Below, piece by piece: positions 22,737 to 34,342 of a DNA stretch of 64,000 nucleotides. A program made the translations under genes and the position numbers. The notes under the pieces were generated by a model. It was given only the letters and a program-made list of their open reading frames with translations. It ran no database searches and was not told the origin of the DNA. This stretch comes from Schistosoma mansoni (taxonomy: Eukaryota; Platyhelminthes; Trematoda; Strigeidida; Schistosomatidae): NCBI RefSeq assembly GCF_000237925.1, contig NC_031502.1, positions 5,623,443 through 5,687,442 on the forward strand. The letters run 5' to 3'. Each line of letters begins with the position of its first letter. The first letter of the stretch is position 1.

Positions 22737-23290
22737 TACTCTGAAGAGGGACCGTAAGTTTAATTTACCTTGTTCGTTAAGGTAACTAATGTGTTGTAGA
22801 GTTAAGTAAGTACTATGTAACTTACCTTTTCGTTTTCCAAAATAAATTCCTCTTATTTAATCCCATATCCGTTTAGTATTTGGTGATTTGTGTTCTTTTT
22901 TTCTTCAAGACATTCCAAATGCAAAAACATCCAGACCGCAACTGGATTCTAATATTCTTGAGAACGCAATCACATAGATACGTAAACCCTGAAGATAATC
23001 ATTTAACTGAGACCTCTGATACTGATGAATATGATTCAAAATTTAAAATAGCATGGAACAGTACATCGAATAGAGTCCACGTCTTTAGTCCTAAATTGGT
23101 GTGGGCTCTTAGAGATGTTAAACTTGGAGAACGTTTACTAGTCACTGGATTTCTTTCTTGTTATCGATCACGTAAACCTGATGGAACGACTCAAAGAAAC
23201 TGCTGCGTCACGGCTCAGCGCATCGCTTATATGGGTTGGTCTAATGATTATCAGTCCAGTGAAAATCTAGAGGAAGTTCTTGAAACATAA
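17814..23290 (+). CDS. SSBP1: Mitochondrial single-stranded DNA-binding protein (mtSSB), two exons
   Basis: Coding exons are 17814-18029 and 22910-23290 (198 aa). The donor is caa|gtaagt, the acceptor is ttcttcaag|aca, and the phase is 0. The product coats single-stranded mtDNA at the replication fork as an OB-fold tetramer. The basic N-terminus ('RQMNVINLLRTSWLHCYVKN') suits a mitochondrial presequence. 'VNSVTLLGTVIG' (about residues 59-70) matches the first OB strand of SSBs. 'NRVHVFSPKLVWALRDVKLG' (about 125-144) and 'RNCCVTAQRIAYM' (about 168-180) match the conserved later strands of animal SSBP1. It is about 50 residues longer than human SSBP1 because of the N-terminus and an acidic insert ('EDNHLTETSDTDEYDS'). 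The ATG at 17814 is chosen because a splice acceptor at 17796-17797 removes the more upstream in-frame ATG. This may be a 5' UTR intron or a spliced-leader site. The 4880-bp intron holds LINEs on both strands. Confidence 0.92.
18205..18240. repeat. (TA)n microsatellite in mtSSB intron
   Basis: 36 bp of uninterrupted TA. Similar runs lie at 21768-21804 and 22710-22736 in the same intron. Confidence 0.95.
18530..19640 (+). mobile_element. RTE/SR3-type LINE remnant in mtSSB intron
   Basis: The + strand shows broken ORF2 pieces of an RTE-like element: 'VPKSW..VVVPVFKG'-type residues near 18550-18600, 'LSQLFHSSSRVKQDFSIPLF' followed by 'NVAIDDILETALMDVGSS' at about 18960-19090, then degraded post-RT sequence to about 19640. 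Several stops and frame changes interrupt it. It abuts an RTE element in the opposite orientation. Confidence 0.65.
19640..21820 (-). mobile_element. SR2/RTE-type LINE, antisense in mtSSB intron, interrupted
   Basis: Reading - from 21820, 'GADIASDHHLMVIKLKHKL' is the end of an APE endonuclease. 'ALNNR'-like 'ALSNKSQTLQDLL' and 'KIQEMKNKKIAIYNS' form the linker. After a foreign insert (20742-21150), 'LLDYEKAFDSVDRKTLWNLL' and 'VVHERQLTDAFQVRT' (RT, 20580-20360) follow, then 'VFADGLALLSH' where the second catalytic Asp of FADD is Gly (about 20215), then 'GKARAEFLQFKNICNSKQL' and 'VRIVLLYGTETWK' (19946-19650). Multiple stops and shifts show it is dead. Confidence 0.8.
20742..21150 (+). mobile_element. 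5'-truncated RTE LINE inserted in the SR2-type element
   Basis: A + strand piece starts at 'CQTKTWHKSMKSLTS' and continues 'GLSHIGRCRLPGWGS', 'NDMAQNRLQWRKCI' (the end of ORF2, as at 9150-9310), then a 3' UTR and a (TGAC) tail at 21139-21150. It interrupts the opposite-strand SR2-type copy, whose reading resumes on each side. This is the usual outcome of 5'-truncated target-primed insertion. Confidence 0.8.
22190..22650 (+). mobile_element. GIY-YIG-like retroelement fragment in mtSSB intron
   Basis: Same sequence as 12073-12428 and extending about 100 bp further. The + frame 22374-22649 holds 'ARKFLEAWYSN' and 'MINRYINVNSVYE', tentatively the tail of a Penelope-like GIY-YIG domain. It is broken, with no RT nearby. 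Confidence 0.45.
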
Positions 23291-23664
23291 ATTTTAGGAG
23301 AAGACTTATCACTATATGTTTCACAACATATATATTTTAATCTTCCAATTAATGCCATCACATCCCTCCAGTGAGTGCCGGCGTATTATTTGATAGTCTT
23401 TTTTTGAATAGTTGATTTGTTGCATTTATCCTTCAGGTCCCACTCATTCATTAAGGAGTAATGATACTGTATTTTGAACAGCTGTATCACCCATTGGATT
23501 GCTGTTCACTCAAAATAGTTAACAAATCATAATTTCCTACTTAAAAATAAGTATAAATAGTATCTCAATTATGAATGTATATTCTAATCTTGGTTTAAAT
23601 TTAATCAATCAGGTATTGTGCCATCAGTCTGTGACAACCACTGTTTGACCAGGCATAAAGATAT

Positions 23665-24430
23665 ATTATTATTTAAACACATAAATATTGGTACAAGGAA
23701 GCACCAGATAAATATGCGCCTCACAAATCTCATTTGATTTGTGTGAGGGCTGTGATACTACCCAGGTACCCAGACTGAAGCAGGTGGTTTTCTTAGGGGG
23801 CCACACCCCGAGCCTTTGACCTAAAGGTCTGATCCACAAGGTAGTGGAGCATCGTGAGGAGATGCAGTCTTATGGTAGCCGGTGACCAACGATTGATTCA
23901 TACGCCATTAGTTCCCTCAGGATACTGGAGCCCATGCGCACCATTAGTTTGGAATCAGGGTTTTCCAACTCCCCTAGGTGAATTTGCCGTGTCCACCAAC
24001 TCGGTTAAAGCGCCAAACATGCGTTTTTCGTTCTCTCAATTTCGTAAATAACACCCCCGCCACGAGAAGGCAGTAAGTAGGACTTTCCTGGCAAAGGCTA
24101 TATACGCGTGGTCATGTTAGAGCATTTCGAGAGGGAGAGCGGACTCTCCCCACTCTTGGCCGTACCAGGGCATTTGGTGGCAAGAATAAATTAGCGTGGC
24201 TAGTATTAGCGAAGTTCGAATTATTATGGTATTAGCGATAGTGAAAATAATGAAACATGAAGAATATGAGATTTGAAAAGGACGTGATGAACATGTGAAA
24301 TAGTATTGGAACTCAGAATCCGGGAGAAAATTTTGAGTAGTTAGATTTAAATCAATGAGACCGATTTGGAGATATGTTACGTAAAACCTCCAACCGTCGG
24401 CCACAAATATCAAAATATCTAACATCTCAA
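23665..24430 (+). repeat. Dispersed repeat family B, longest copy
   Basis: Starts near an 'atttaaacacataaatattg' stretch and runs through 'gtgagggctgtgatac', 'gcagtcttatggtagccggt' and 'aggatactggagcccatg' to about 24190. A further part ('gcatttggtggcaag' onward) probably belongs to it and contains a 102-codon antisense ORF without recognisable homology. It lies about 375 bp downstream of the mtSSB stop. Confidence 0.7.
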
Positions 24431-26600
24431 ACCTGTAGTCAGTAACTTAATGGGTTGATGTCACACCTGCAACTTCAGTCGGTATTGTTTCAAAGTTGAC
24501 AGTTCGATATTCATAACACAAGTCATAGTTACTTTAACCTATATAAATTCATAGCCTATTCAACCGATCCATCACCACTACCTAATACTCTACGTCTAAC
24601 CTCAATATTGCGTACTCAGTTGTTCCAATGTATGCCAGCCATACTTCTAAAACAGATGGTCAAATACTAGTAACCTGTGAATAGTCTTGACTTTAAAAAG
24701 TCATATTTTACAGCTACTAAGTAAAAGAAAGTAAATTTCCGAGTAGTGTACTCGTTTTTAGATAGGGGGATGAATGTCTTGTTCGTGCTATAAGTGGCAC
24801 AAGTTCTTAGAAATCATGTGAGGTTTGTAAAATCGTGTTGAAGTTCCTTCAGGCATAATCTTATTATAGCTAAATGGTCAGCTGTCAATTACTTCAAACG
24901 TGTTGCGTACTCATTGACAGTATAGATTAATGTACTCGACTTTGAGTCACAATTGTTTTGTAAGAGCTGCTGTTAATACTACGGTATACAGATAGAACTA
25001 AAGGAGACGGGGCTCGGACCTGGAACTTATTGCTTCAAAGCTAAGCGTCTTGACCATTAAACCGCCTCTCGAAATTTCACTTCCTCCAGTCAATATTGGC
25101 ATTAACACATACTTTCCGTGAAACAAAATCCAACATTGATATGGAAATATGTCTGCCTCAAGTATTCTAGCGTCTTTATCTAAAGCATCCATAAAGCTAT
25201 TTCATTAGCGTCTTCATTAAATAGAACTGTCATCTGGGTCCGTAAAAATACTGAGTTTTGCAGTATGCTGCGGGAACAAGTATGAATAAATATGCTGAAT
25301 TAATACATTACTGTGTGATATTTATTCTTAAAGTTATTTACGATATCAAGTAGTTCGATATAATTAACTAGAAGTCGTGTGTTTTTTAAATTCCAATCCA
25401 GGCAAACAAAAACTAAACAGTTAATAGAATGTTCAATGAAATGAATCCATTCACAGTTCATAAAATGGGATTGTGCCCTTGATCGATTGTCTATTGTCCA
25501 AAAAATAACGTTTAATCTATACCTATTTCGTTTTAAATCTTGCATGTGCAAATATTTTATTGAAATAAACAAGGAAACTGATTTTTTCCTGTATGTCATT
25601 CGACTGAGCATAGATTGTCTCCTGAAACTTCGTAGTAATGGTTAGAATGCCATAATTAGCTGTATTTTCATCACTAATACTTACATTTTAACTGAAAGGT
25701 TGAGTATTTTAAATTCGTTTGAGGCCAGTTTTACAAAATGCTGTTTGAAAATATGAATCTATGTTAGATCCAGAGGTTTGCTATCAGTTTAACACAAAAT
25801 GTAATCAACTTCAGAGTGCATCATAAACCGATGAGTAGATTCACCTCAAGCTTATAGAACAAACTTGAAGCGCTTGTGAGTTCCTCACGTATTTCGAAAT
25901 GACAGAAATGTTAATAAATAAATAACAACAGTGCAGTGCTTTTTACTAGGACATTCACTGAATAATATCAGCTTCGTTGACAAGATTTTCAGCGGATTCC
26001 AACTTGCTCGATTGTAGGTTCATGACTTATCATATGATCGAACCAATACTTTTGTACCGAAAAAAAGCTTTCTATCAATTATGGGTAGGAATCATTCAAA
26101 TCTTTTCGAAGGTCGTTTGTCCCCAAAACAAGGCCATACAGTCTCAGTGGTTGTTTTGTTAAATCTGTTAACTGGATTTAAATAACAATAAAATTGGAAT
26201 TGATGACGATGCTCTAAGACGTTTTGTCGAGATTTGGTTCAAAGCAGTAAAGTAAACCAGCTCATCAGTCATAACCTGTGTCGCCTTTGAAAATTGTAGG
26301 TCAACGAGATTTAAGAAGCTTGGTACAAATCAACCTGTCTTCCTAGCGAGATATCCAGTTACTTGGATGTTGGCGTAGTTGTTGAAACTTTTGGCTCTTA
26401 ACCATTAGGCTCCATATTCAAACCCCACTGCACTAGGCTACACACAGCGTCGCTCAAGGTCTAGTACACCAGCTTGTGCTTAGTGAGTTACATTTAAAAA
26501 ATTGTTAGAATGCTTATGCAAGATGGGAGTACGTCCTGTGATATGATTTTAGTGTGATATATGAAAGTTAAGACTGCAAGATTTAAATAAGTCAATGACA
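24430..26600. other. Mostly featureless AT-rich stretch
   Basis: Apart from the tRNA-like SINE piece at 25005-25072, I find no coding region, repeat or RNA gene. ORFs here are short and show no codon or motif signal. Confidence 0.5.
25005..25072 (-). repeat. tRNA-like SINE head (A and B boxes)
   Basis: On - a 68-bp stretch has a box A-like 'cggtttaatgg' (25064-25054) and a box B-like 'ggtccgagccc' (25020-25010), spaced as in a tRNA. It lacks a foldable full cloverleaf with intact ends, so it is read as the head of a tRNA-derived SINE and not a tRNA gene. Confidence 0.45.
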
Positions 26601-26629
26601 TTTCTGTCATGGATATCTCTGGAGCATAG

Positions 26630-26754
26630 CTGGACCATTATGAAGGATATTGAGGATAAGCACAAACAGCTTGAAAGAAATAAGACTCAACCGATGTCAC
26701 CTCCTCTTCGACAGTGGATGAGTCAAAACAAAAATATTTCGCTACTTGAGTCGT
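26630..26754 (+). CDS. Possible internal exon of an unknown gene
   Basis: A 125-bp open stretch lies between a possible acceptor (catag, 26625-26629) and a good donor (gtaagt, 26755-26760). It encodes a hydrophilic segment with 'IMKDIEDKHKQLERNK' (coiled-coil-like) and 'PPLRQWMSQNK'. No family is recognised and no partner exon was found, so it could be a chance ORF. Confidence 0.22.
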
Positions 26755-26874
26755 GTAAGTTGCCTGCCCAGACACTGAGATGTCAAGAGTTATTACATAT
26801 TGAAATGGAGTGCAACAGTGCGTATGTACTCAATATTTTATTCTTCCTAACTTTTCACAATCCGCGTTGATTTT

Positions 26875-29850
26875 CTTTGCCCAATTATAAGGTGTGGCAG
26901 ACTTGATTTGTTCACTTTTGATGAGTTTCTTAGTTTCATTGTATCGCAAGTACAGAATCGACTACAATCTTACTATTGATGACTAAGTAATCATTTTTTT
27001 ATTTCAACATAAGGTAGTTTGACTGGTGTCATTATTTTATCGACCAAATTATCATACGATGGGATTCCAAAATAACATGAAAACAATAAAGTTAGGTAAA
27101 TACTTACTTTAGGAATTCGTTTTATTACTTTCGTCAAACTTGTGAAGATACGATGTGGATTTGCGTTTATGGAAATGTTAGTCAGTTCGTCTAGTTTACA
27201 AATGAAACGATGATCTGATACCAGTTAGCGATCTGTTCCTGGGTTGTAACCATATAATTTTTGAATCCATTAAACCGAAACTGAATAGTAGCCGACGTGG
27301 CTATATACTAAGTTATCTTGATAAGAAAATTATCATATACATTCGCACCCAGTGTCTTGTCATAGACATTACTTATTATCTAGAAGATGGTTGATTATGC
27401 TAGTGCATAGTCCAAGCTGAAGCAATATTTGTCGAATAATATTTGTCCCATTTACAGTGATATAGACGATTTCGAAAATGCTATTATTTCTCCATAGGTT
27501 TAATAAGTTACTTCTCATAATCATGTGAAACAACCAATCGAATTTGACTGCTTTCTGCTGTGCAATTTATGCTTATTATACTAAGTGTAACTGGCGTTTG
27601 AACGAGCTAATAGTTGCTTGATTTTGAATTCCAAATACGATACATTCGTTCGTGTTTATCTAGTACTTCTTGATTAAATTGTGTCGTTTCTGGGATTACT
27701 AGTTTATACTATAATTCAAATACTCTTAAATATCACAGTACCGCAAATCTTTAGGACTGAAAACTGATGAAGTCTTAAGAAATGCTGTTTTAATTTGGAG
27801 CTTTAGTGGCTACACTAATAGTCGTTTTCCCTGGCTAGGTTCCAAGGAATAACCAACTTCTAAAAGGAATTATGTTAGCTAGTATCTTCTCACCGCTTAT
27901 TTGATTGCAGAATTGTAATCCAGAAGTCATTATACTGATTATAAATTTATTTGTTAGTCGTGATGTGGACTTGGAAGTCATACATAAAAATGGTTGTTTA
28001 TATATGTTAGTTGATCCAAAAAAGAGAACATTTACATGCAATATTTTCCGGACTAAAAACTATCAGTAAGGAGTTGTGAGGATTGTTGAATTTCATTGAA
28101 AACCTAGAAGCACTTAACACCGTGGTCTGGAGACCAAGCGTTTGCGTGCAAGACTGAAGGTTGTAGGCTCAATTCCCGCTTGCAGAGTCGCAGATGAGCT
28201 TTGTTGAGTCCTTTACTGTCCAGTCCTCTCAGGTTTTCAATAGTCTAAACTAGACCGGTTCATGGTTTCACTGAAAATTATCTTCCGTCAACGACGAGTA
28301 AAATACAATCAATGTCAACTTCGAAGTGTTCATCCAACCTTCCGTTAACTACCATGTATATTGGGTCTATCTAAAGACCATGATGAATTTCCTTAATGTC
28401 AAAAAATGAGTGCGGTGATGAAGTTAAACCGATCTATACGTTTCGAAGTCTTGGAAACATCATGAGAATTCATTCTTGTACGCTGATGAGACATTTGAGT
28501 TCAAACGCTATTATAAAGGGCTTTGATATAATGTGCCAAGTTCCCCCAGTCACTATTTCGCATATTTCCAGACAATACTATCGAGGGTTGTGGTTTCTTC
28601 AACCATAGGCTAATCCAACACTAACAAATATAGGTCCATTTATATAATTTTGAGTCCCATTTATATATAGTTTAAAAACTATCCAACTGCTCAAAACGAT
28701 AAGAATATATCAGTATTGCAATACGAAACCTAAAAGATGAAAATGCAACACCGTTAAACAAATAAACAGTCCGATTTGACCAACAATACTCGTTTACATG
28801 CCCATTAACTTTTGAATTTATACAAGGCCCATCAACTCATTTTTGTGGACCAATGATACCGAAATCGATGAGTGATCAAATCCTGGACACAGTCTGGTTA
28901 TAGTTCGTGGAAGTTCCAAAATTTTAAACATCAGTAATAACAACAACAATCAGTCACTTAAGATATATACATTCAGGACCAAGGATCATGAAAATAAACT
29001 TTATGACCAAGCTGATTTTCACTCATAACTATGATTTTTTTAAAGGCTATAATGTAACAGCCATACACTATCTGATTAGTCGTCACTAAATAACAAAAAT
29101 TCGATCAGAAAATATAAAGTCATCGATTGTAAAATAAATGGAGTAACAAATAAAATCGTACATATCAATAAACAGCTGAACTTCATAAATATAATTAATA
29201 ATTAGGAGAAAATAAATGATTATTTAACGAAGACCGGGGCTGTGTAGAATACACATATAAGAGGCTACAACATGATGCGATTGTTATACAAATGAGTAAT
29301 CGACAGTGTGTAAAACATGATACACAACCGGTTGGTTGTGCATTAATTTCAGTGTAGAAATAGACATTTACATGCGTGTAATTCACAGTGGTTTCCTGTA
29401 TAAGATGGGTGACCGTATTCAGATAATGAAAATAAAAGTTATAACATTACCTTCACTTTAAATAGGAATTATGATGACTTCAATATACGTGAATGTATAC
29501 AATTCAAATGTCTTTTTAGAACACAAATAAAATGTTAACAATATGCATGTTTATCGATGATACAATTTTGAAATTACTAATTGAATAGTGATCAGTCCAA
29601 TGTAAAAATAAATTAATATGATCTTGGTGATCAGTTCAGTTTTCAAAGGATTAGCAATTACCTTGTCGAAATTGACAACTCATCAAAAATCAGCAATATG
29701 GTAATAAAAAAACATGACGGAATTAAAAGTAAGGACAGTTCGGAGATGTAACGATTTTTATGATTTCCATAAATATTTAACTAGATTTGTAAAGTAGGTA
29801 CTTCGACTGAACTAACTGGCATGATCATGAAAACTACCGCACGCGACAAG
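26875..29850. other. Mostly featureless stretch with one SINE
   Basis: AT-rich sequence. Only the SINE-like unit at 28112-28290 is recognisable. Open reading frames are short, and none has a convincing motif or splice context. Confidence 0.5.
28112..28290 (+). mobile_element. Smalpha-like tRNA-derived SINE, ribozyme core lost
   Basis: 'tggtctggagaccaagcg' is the tRNA-like start I associate with the schistosome Smalpha SINE, followed by a box B-like 'ggctcaattcc' and 'ctcaggttttcaatagtct' in the order of that family. In intact Smalpha a hammerhead ribozyme lies between the tRNA-like part and the 'caggttttc' stretch. Here that interval (about 28195-28235) keeps 'gagtcc' but has no CUGANGA or GAAA core. 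Confidence 0.6.
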
Positions 29851-30589
29851 AGAACTAAAGCGACCAGATAAAGAACTGTTCAAACAGAAATAAGAGAGGG
29901 AGTTTCCGAAGTTATTAATTGTAATTAGAAGGAAATAACTCAATAAAATATGAGAATAAACGAATAACTGTTGCTGCCAATATCTATGTGAATGGTGCAA
30001 AGCTTTGAAAGGATTTCGGTAGAAAAACTACACTCCAAACCGCTTAAACTACTCAGTTCAAACACAATACTTTTGACAGATGAAGAATTACACGATCAGT
30101 AAGGTAATATAAAATCATGACAAAGTGTACTAAACAATACATTCCGAGTAAAAGCCGGTCGGTCGCTAAGGGTAGACGTGTCTTCTTGAGCGTTCACATA
30201 ACGAAGATGGCTTTTTTCTGTCTCAATAGGTGTATCTAACTGATTAGTAGAAATACCTGGGAAAACTAAATCTCTACTAAGTAACCTATGTCTAACCTTT
30301 CATTCTACGAATTCATACTTTTCGAGTCATATTCTCTATTCCCAATGACTTCTTACTATCAATTTATTTATTTCTTTAAACACATAAATATTGGTACACG
30401 GAAGTACCGGATACACATGCGCTACACTTCATCATTCGATTTGCGTGAGGGCTGGAATGCTTCCCGGGTGCCCAAACCGAGGCAGGTGGTTTTCTTTAGG
30501 GTCCACTCCTGTTGGGGATGTTAGGTCTTCATGACTCAAAAAAACATGACGGAATTAGAAGTAAGGACTGTTCGGAGATGTAACGATTT

Positions 30590-31097
30590 TTATGATTTCC
30601 ATAAATATTTAACTACATTTGTAAAATAGGTACTATATTTTTGTAATTTTCTATCGAACCTATAAAAATATGGTATTATCGAAGTGAATTTTGGGGATCT
30701 CAAATCCCCAACACCTCTCTCTTTTTTATCACTTGAAGTTTGGACCCTGACTCTAAATTTTCTGGCTTTTTCCTCTCCTACGAAATAATGTTGGTCCAGG
30801 CTTTCTCGTACTTCTGGAGCTATTGGGCTTCTTATTTTGGCAAAATCCCTCTTTATGGCCCACAGCTTTACATTTCCTGAGCCGATGCACTTTTTAAGGG
30901 CAGCTTCGAACATAGTGCTGTTCACCATAATGCCAGCATAGAGCAGGAGGATTTGTTTTCGCCCGTTGCATTAGACTCGGTATAGCTGGGGCAGATTTAG
31001 ACGGGTTGGGTAGTTGTTAGATTACATGTGCTTCAGTAAGATCAGAACCACCATGCTGGACCATCGTAGTGTCATGCGGCGGATTCATTAGACGTTG
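30590..31097 (-). mobile_element. Ty3/gypsy gag fossil, zinc-knuckle region
   Basis: The minus strand shows a gag-like zinc-knuckle neighbourhood ('CWHYGEQHYVRSC' and 'KCKAVGHKEGFC') as in Boudicca-type Ty3/gypsy elements. It is interrupted upstream by the solo LTR at 31102. The element is broken and no intact frame remains. A near-identical copy lies at 51900-52407. Confidence 0.6.
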
Positions 31098-31101
31098 ATA
31101 T

Positions 31102-31483
31102 CGTAGGGCCAGTGAAATGTCACTGAACCCTAGCCGAATCATCCGGCAGTTGGGTCACTAAATATCGATCAGATCATCGATCTCCGTCAACGTCAAGGAC
31201 AATCAACACGCATCAGTTAATCATACGCCATGGACTGGCTTATGCGGCAGTGGTTCTACTTTCGCTTGTATCTACTTTAACTAATGTATTCCTGTAATAA
31301 CGTCCTTTGTGTTGTACAGTCTTCAGAGCATCCATGGTCCCTCGATGCGTCGATGAGGCAATCCACGTAAGGTACTGATCGCGAGATGTGACTCCGAAGT
31401 TAGTTTGTTTGTTACACCGTTCCCGTCTAACTCGAGTAGGCCTCCAATCATTCGACATAGATCATCAACGTTGGTGGTCGACA
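31102..31483 (+). mobile_element. Solo LTR, family A, with ATAT target duplication
   Basis: A 382-bp copy flanked by ATAT at 31098-31101 and 31484-31487. It sits inside the gypsy gag fossil on -. The same insertion with the same ATAT flanks is at 52412-52793, and its right part is at 12786-13073. Confidence 0.85.
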
Positions 31484-34342
31484 ATATTCATTTGCAATGG
31501 CATAGAGTGTCAGTTCGAGACCTTGGTCCAAACGACTAGGCAAGCATGTTCTGATGTCACTGAACTTCTGCAATTGGAGACTGCAGATGAGAATATGGGC
31601 TTGAAATTGACCTTCAGTCAGCGAATTCAACACGGATCGTTTGCATTCGCAATCCGATATATCTATTTAGAAAGGACTTTGGATTCTTTGGCTGCCTCAT
31701 GAAGAAAGACGGCACATCCTCTCAGGTATTAAATTGGTTTGCAGTTGTGACGTTGTGAGACTGAAAATCACGTTGCGGTATTTTTCGGAAACTAAAGGAG
31801 TGAACATATAGCGTGAATCTCAGCATGGGATTTCGTCAGATTTCGGCCTCGTGAAGAAACGCTCACTTTCAACAAGCAGCAACTTAAGGTCACCAATATC
31901 AAAATTTCCGAGTTGGTGTTTCATGGTCATAACAGTTTCCATCTCTAACGGTGATATGTTATGCTTATGTTCCTTGTTTTCATCCTGTATCGATTCAGAC
32001 ATTTTATGGTATATAACGAATATATCAATGAAATATAAACAGGGAAGAAATAAGGCCTACACCAAAGGTTTGCAAATGAATGACTAAAACCCACATTAAG
32101 AGCAAACTTTATCTATATTTGAAGTTAAAAGCCTCAAAGTGACATGGCTCTCGTTCGTCTTAAACTCGAGTGTTACGAACAAGTCATCGCCTGCGTTAAA
32201 CAAGACACTGAACTGTTAGAAAGGGCTGAGAGAACCACAAGTAGGTTGATTCTCCGAATCCCAAGGCCGCCGTATGATGACAGTCTTCCCAAACCTGACT
32301 TCTTATTATATAGAAGGATGGGATGCGACGTGATGACAGACTTCAGACTACTTGATGATGACCTCGTATTGGGCATGACCTCATTTTACAAGGGTGCCTG
32401 AAGGAAATTCCCAATTTCAGCTCATGAAAGACTTGCTAGTGAACCCGTGAAAGAACTTAGTCAAGATGAGATAATATGCATGCAGATAATAGTACGCCAA
32501 AACATAAATGCTATGACCTCAATTGGCCTTATATAAATTGGAAAAGGCAGAAAATAGCACTCAAAACGAAATTGTAGATTAAGTGATGAAGTTATAACAA
32601 CCGTGATGTAAGAAATGTTACTTGAAAGTCCATTCTTGGGTAACCACTACAACTTGAGTTCGCTCGATTAAAAATGTTGCTCCGTATGCTTGCCGTCATC
32701 CACATGATTAGCAAAATCAAATCTAAATAATCTTTCATAACGCCCGAACCACACGTCAAATGACACGTTGGCATCAGGATCAAAAGGAAATTCAGAAATG
32801 TTATTTGCGATGCTGTTCACTGATGGTACTGTGGTTGCATTAAATGTTCTAGACTGTAAGGGGGGCCAAATCTTGATATCTGTCAACATTTATACAGGTT
32901 TCAGCTGCTGCTCGAGTAATATTTCCACTATTGAAGTATCCATGTTTGCATCCCATCCCCATCGCCAAATTTTGCTATGTTTGAAGCGATTACGAAATCA
33001 CCTAGTCTGCGAACGGAACAAAGAATTGTGACTAACGACCAATAAGCTAAGTATTCTGATGCATCCGAGCCTTATTAACTAGACGAAGTTCGAATAGAGA
33101 ACAAATACATTCCGCGATCAGTCAGAAGCACAAGCGATCCAACAGGCACAAATTAAACGTGGATATACAACACAAAACTATCACTGAGAAGCGATACAAA
33201 ATAGCATACTAAAAGACACATCGGACTAAGAGCGCCTAAGATTTTTCCAAATGGGAAACGCGACGTGGAGGTGAAAAGAGCGCTTTTGGCGCGAAAAATA
33301 AAATAGCAAAAATAAGGTGTTTACCGAGTGAGTTCTGAGGTCTTCAGACCTCGAATTCTCTCCCATCATTTGAACCCGATCCACCTTGATAAACATCACA
33401 ACTCATTGTCCTTTATTACGGCGTTCTCTCATTTAGAGGCTCTAATTATATTTCACTCCATCAACAAGAGCTGGTATGGATTTAATCTACTAATTTATCA
33501 TGCCTCTATTTGTTCCACTACAAAATGTTAAGCATTGCTTAGCGTCCGTATTCAAGTGCTTCTCCGCTCCTCTGTTTCTCTTTTTCTCTGAACCCATCTC
33601 TGAGTGCACAGCTATGGTTCTCCTGACGCCTGGAACAAACTTGACGTACGCGTTTCCTCAACGTCACGACTCCCACCAAGCGCTCTACGAATCTACTTGA
33701 TAACAACCATAAACTTTGAAAAATGTGTTGCGTAAATACTTAGCAAGACCAGAATTCTAACATAATTATCTCGAGATTGGGTCTGGTGTGTAATGTGGAC
33801 GCGATGCCACTTTGGAAAATATTTTGAAGACTGTACTCATTGCAATACTAAAACATAAACCCAATCATTAATACTCCCAGACATCTGCACGAATGTACTG
33901 TTATTCACTTTTATTGGTTTTATCTATTTAACGACCCCAGTTGGGAAGCATACTGTCAGCCAACGAATTACGCAACTTGTAGATCATCCCTGTAAATATG
34001 TCGTGTACCTGCCCCGACAGAAATATATTATTATATTAAATAAGGCCACTAGCAATGATAGTTATAATAGTGGAGTGGGGTATGTCAAATGACCCACGGT
34101 ATTGCACAACAATCTTCCATCTCAGGATACTGGGGCCCATGTGCACCATTGGTTTGGAATCAGGATTTTCCAACTCCTCCAGGTGGATCCTCCATACCTA
34201 TCAACTCGGTTTAAAAGCCAGACATTTTCTTTTCGTCCTCTCAAGTTCGTAAACAACACCCTCGTCACGAGAAGGCAGCCAGTAGAACTTCCTTGGTAGT
34301 GGCTGTATTTCGTGAAGAGCACTCTTCACCTTCGACCGTAAT
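31196..34342. repeat. Segmental duplication, copy 2 (same as 12786-15932)
   Basis: Second copy of the 3147-bp block, at offset 18410. Unlike copy 1 it carries the full LTR at its left edge, and on the right it continues into the TMEM55 3' region. It overlaps the 29851-32706 duplication, so 31196-32706 exists three times in the window. Confidence 0.95.
32144..33030. mobile_element. CR1-like fragment (+) next to gypsy gag fossil (-), copy 2
   Basis: Equivalent of 13734-14620. It has a CR1-like C-terminal fragment on + (about 32144-32510) and a gag fossil piece on - (32592-33030). Content is as in copy 1. Confidence 0.6.

Larger units (their letters stand above)
29851..32706. repeat. Segmental duplication (same as 51161-54016)
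   Basis: 2856 bp repeated at a constant offset of 21310 with few differences. It includes repeat family B (30363-30525), a gypsy gag fossil (30590-31097), a solo LTR with its target duplication (31098-31487) and part of the 3.15-kb duplication. The left edge is at agaactaaagcg and the right edge follows cacatg. Confidence 0.95.

Noticed and set aside
24117-24425. 102-codon hydrophobic ORF on -
   Set aside because: It lies in the 3' part of repeat family B. Hydrophobicity reflects T-rich sequence, and there is no start or splice context.
26375-26470. Possible third tRNA-like SINE head
   Set aside because: Only a weak box B-like stretch ('tattcaaacccc') could be found and no box A at proper spacing.
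28484-28530. 'ctgatgag' resembling a hammerhead core
   Set aside because: No GAAA core or pairing stems follow at workable spacing.
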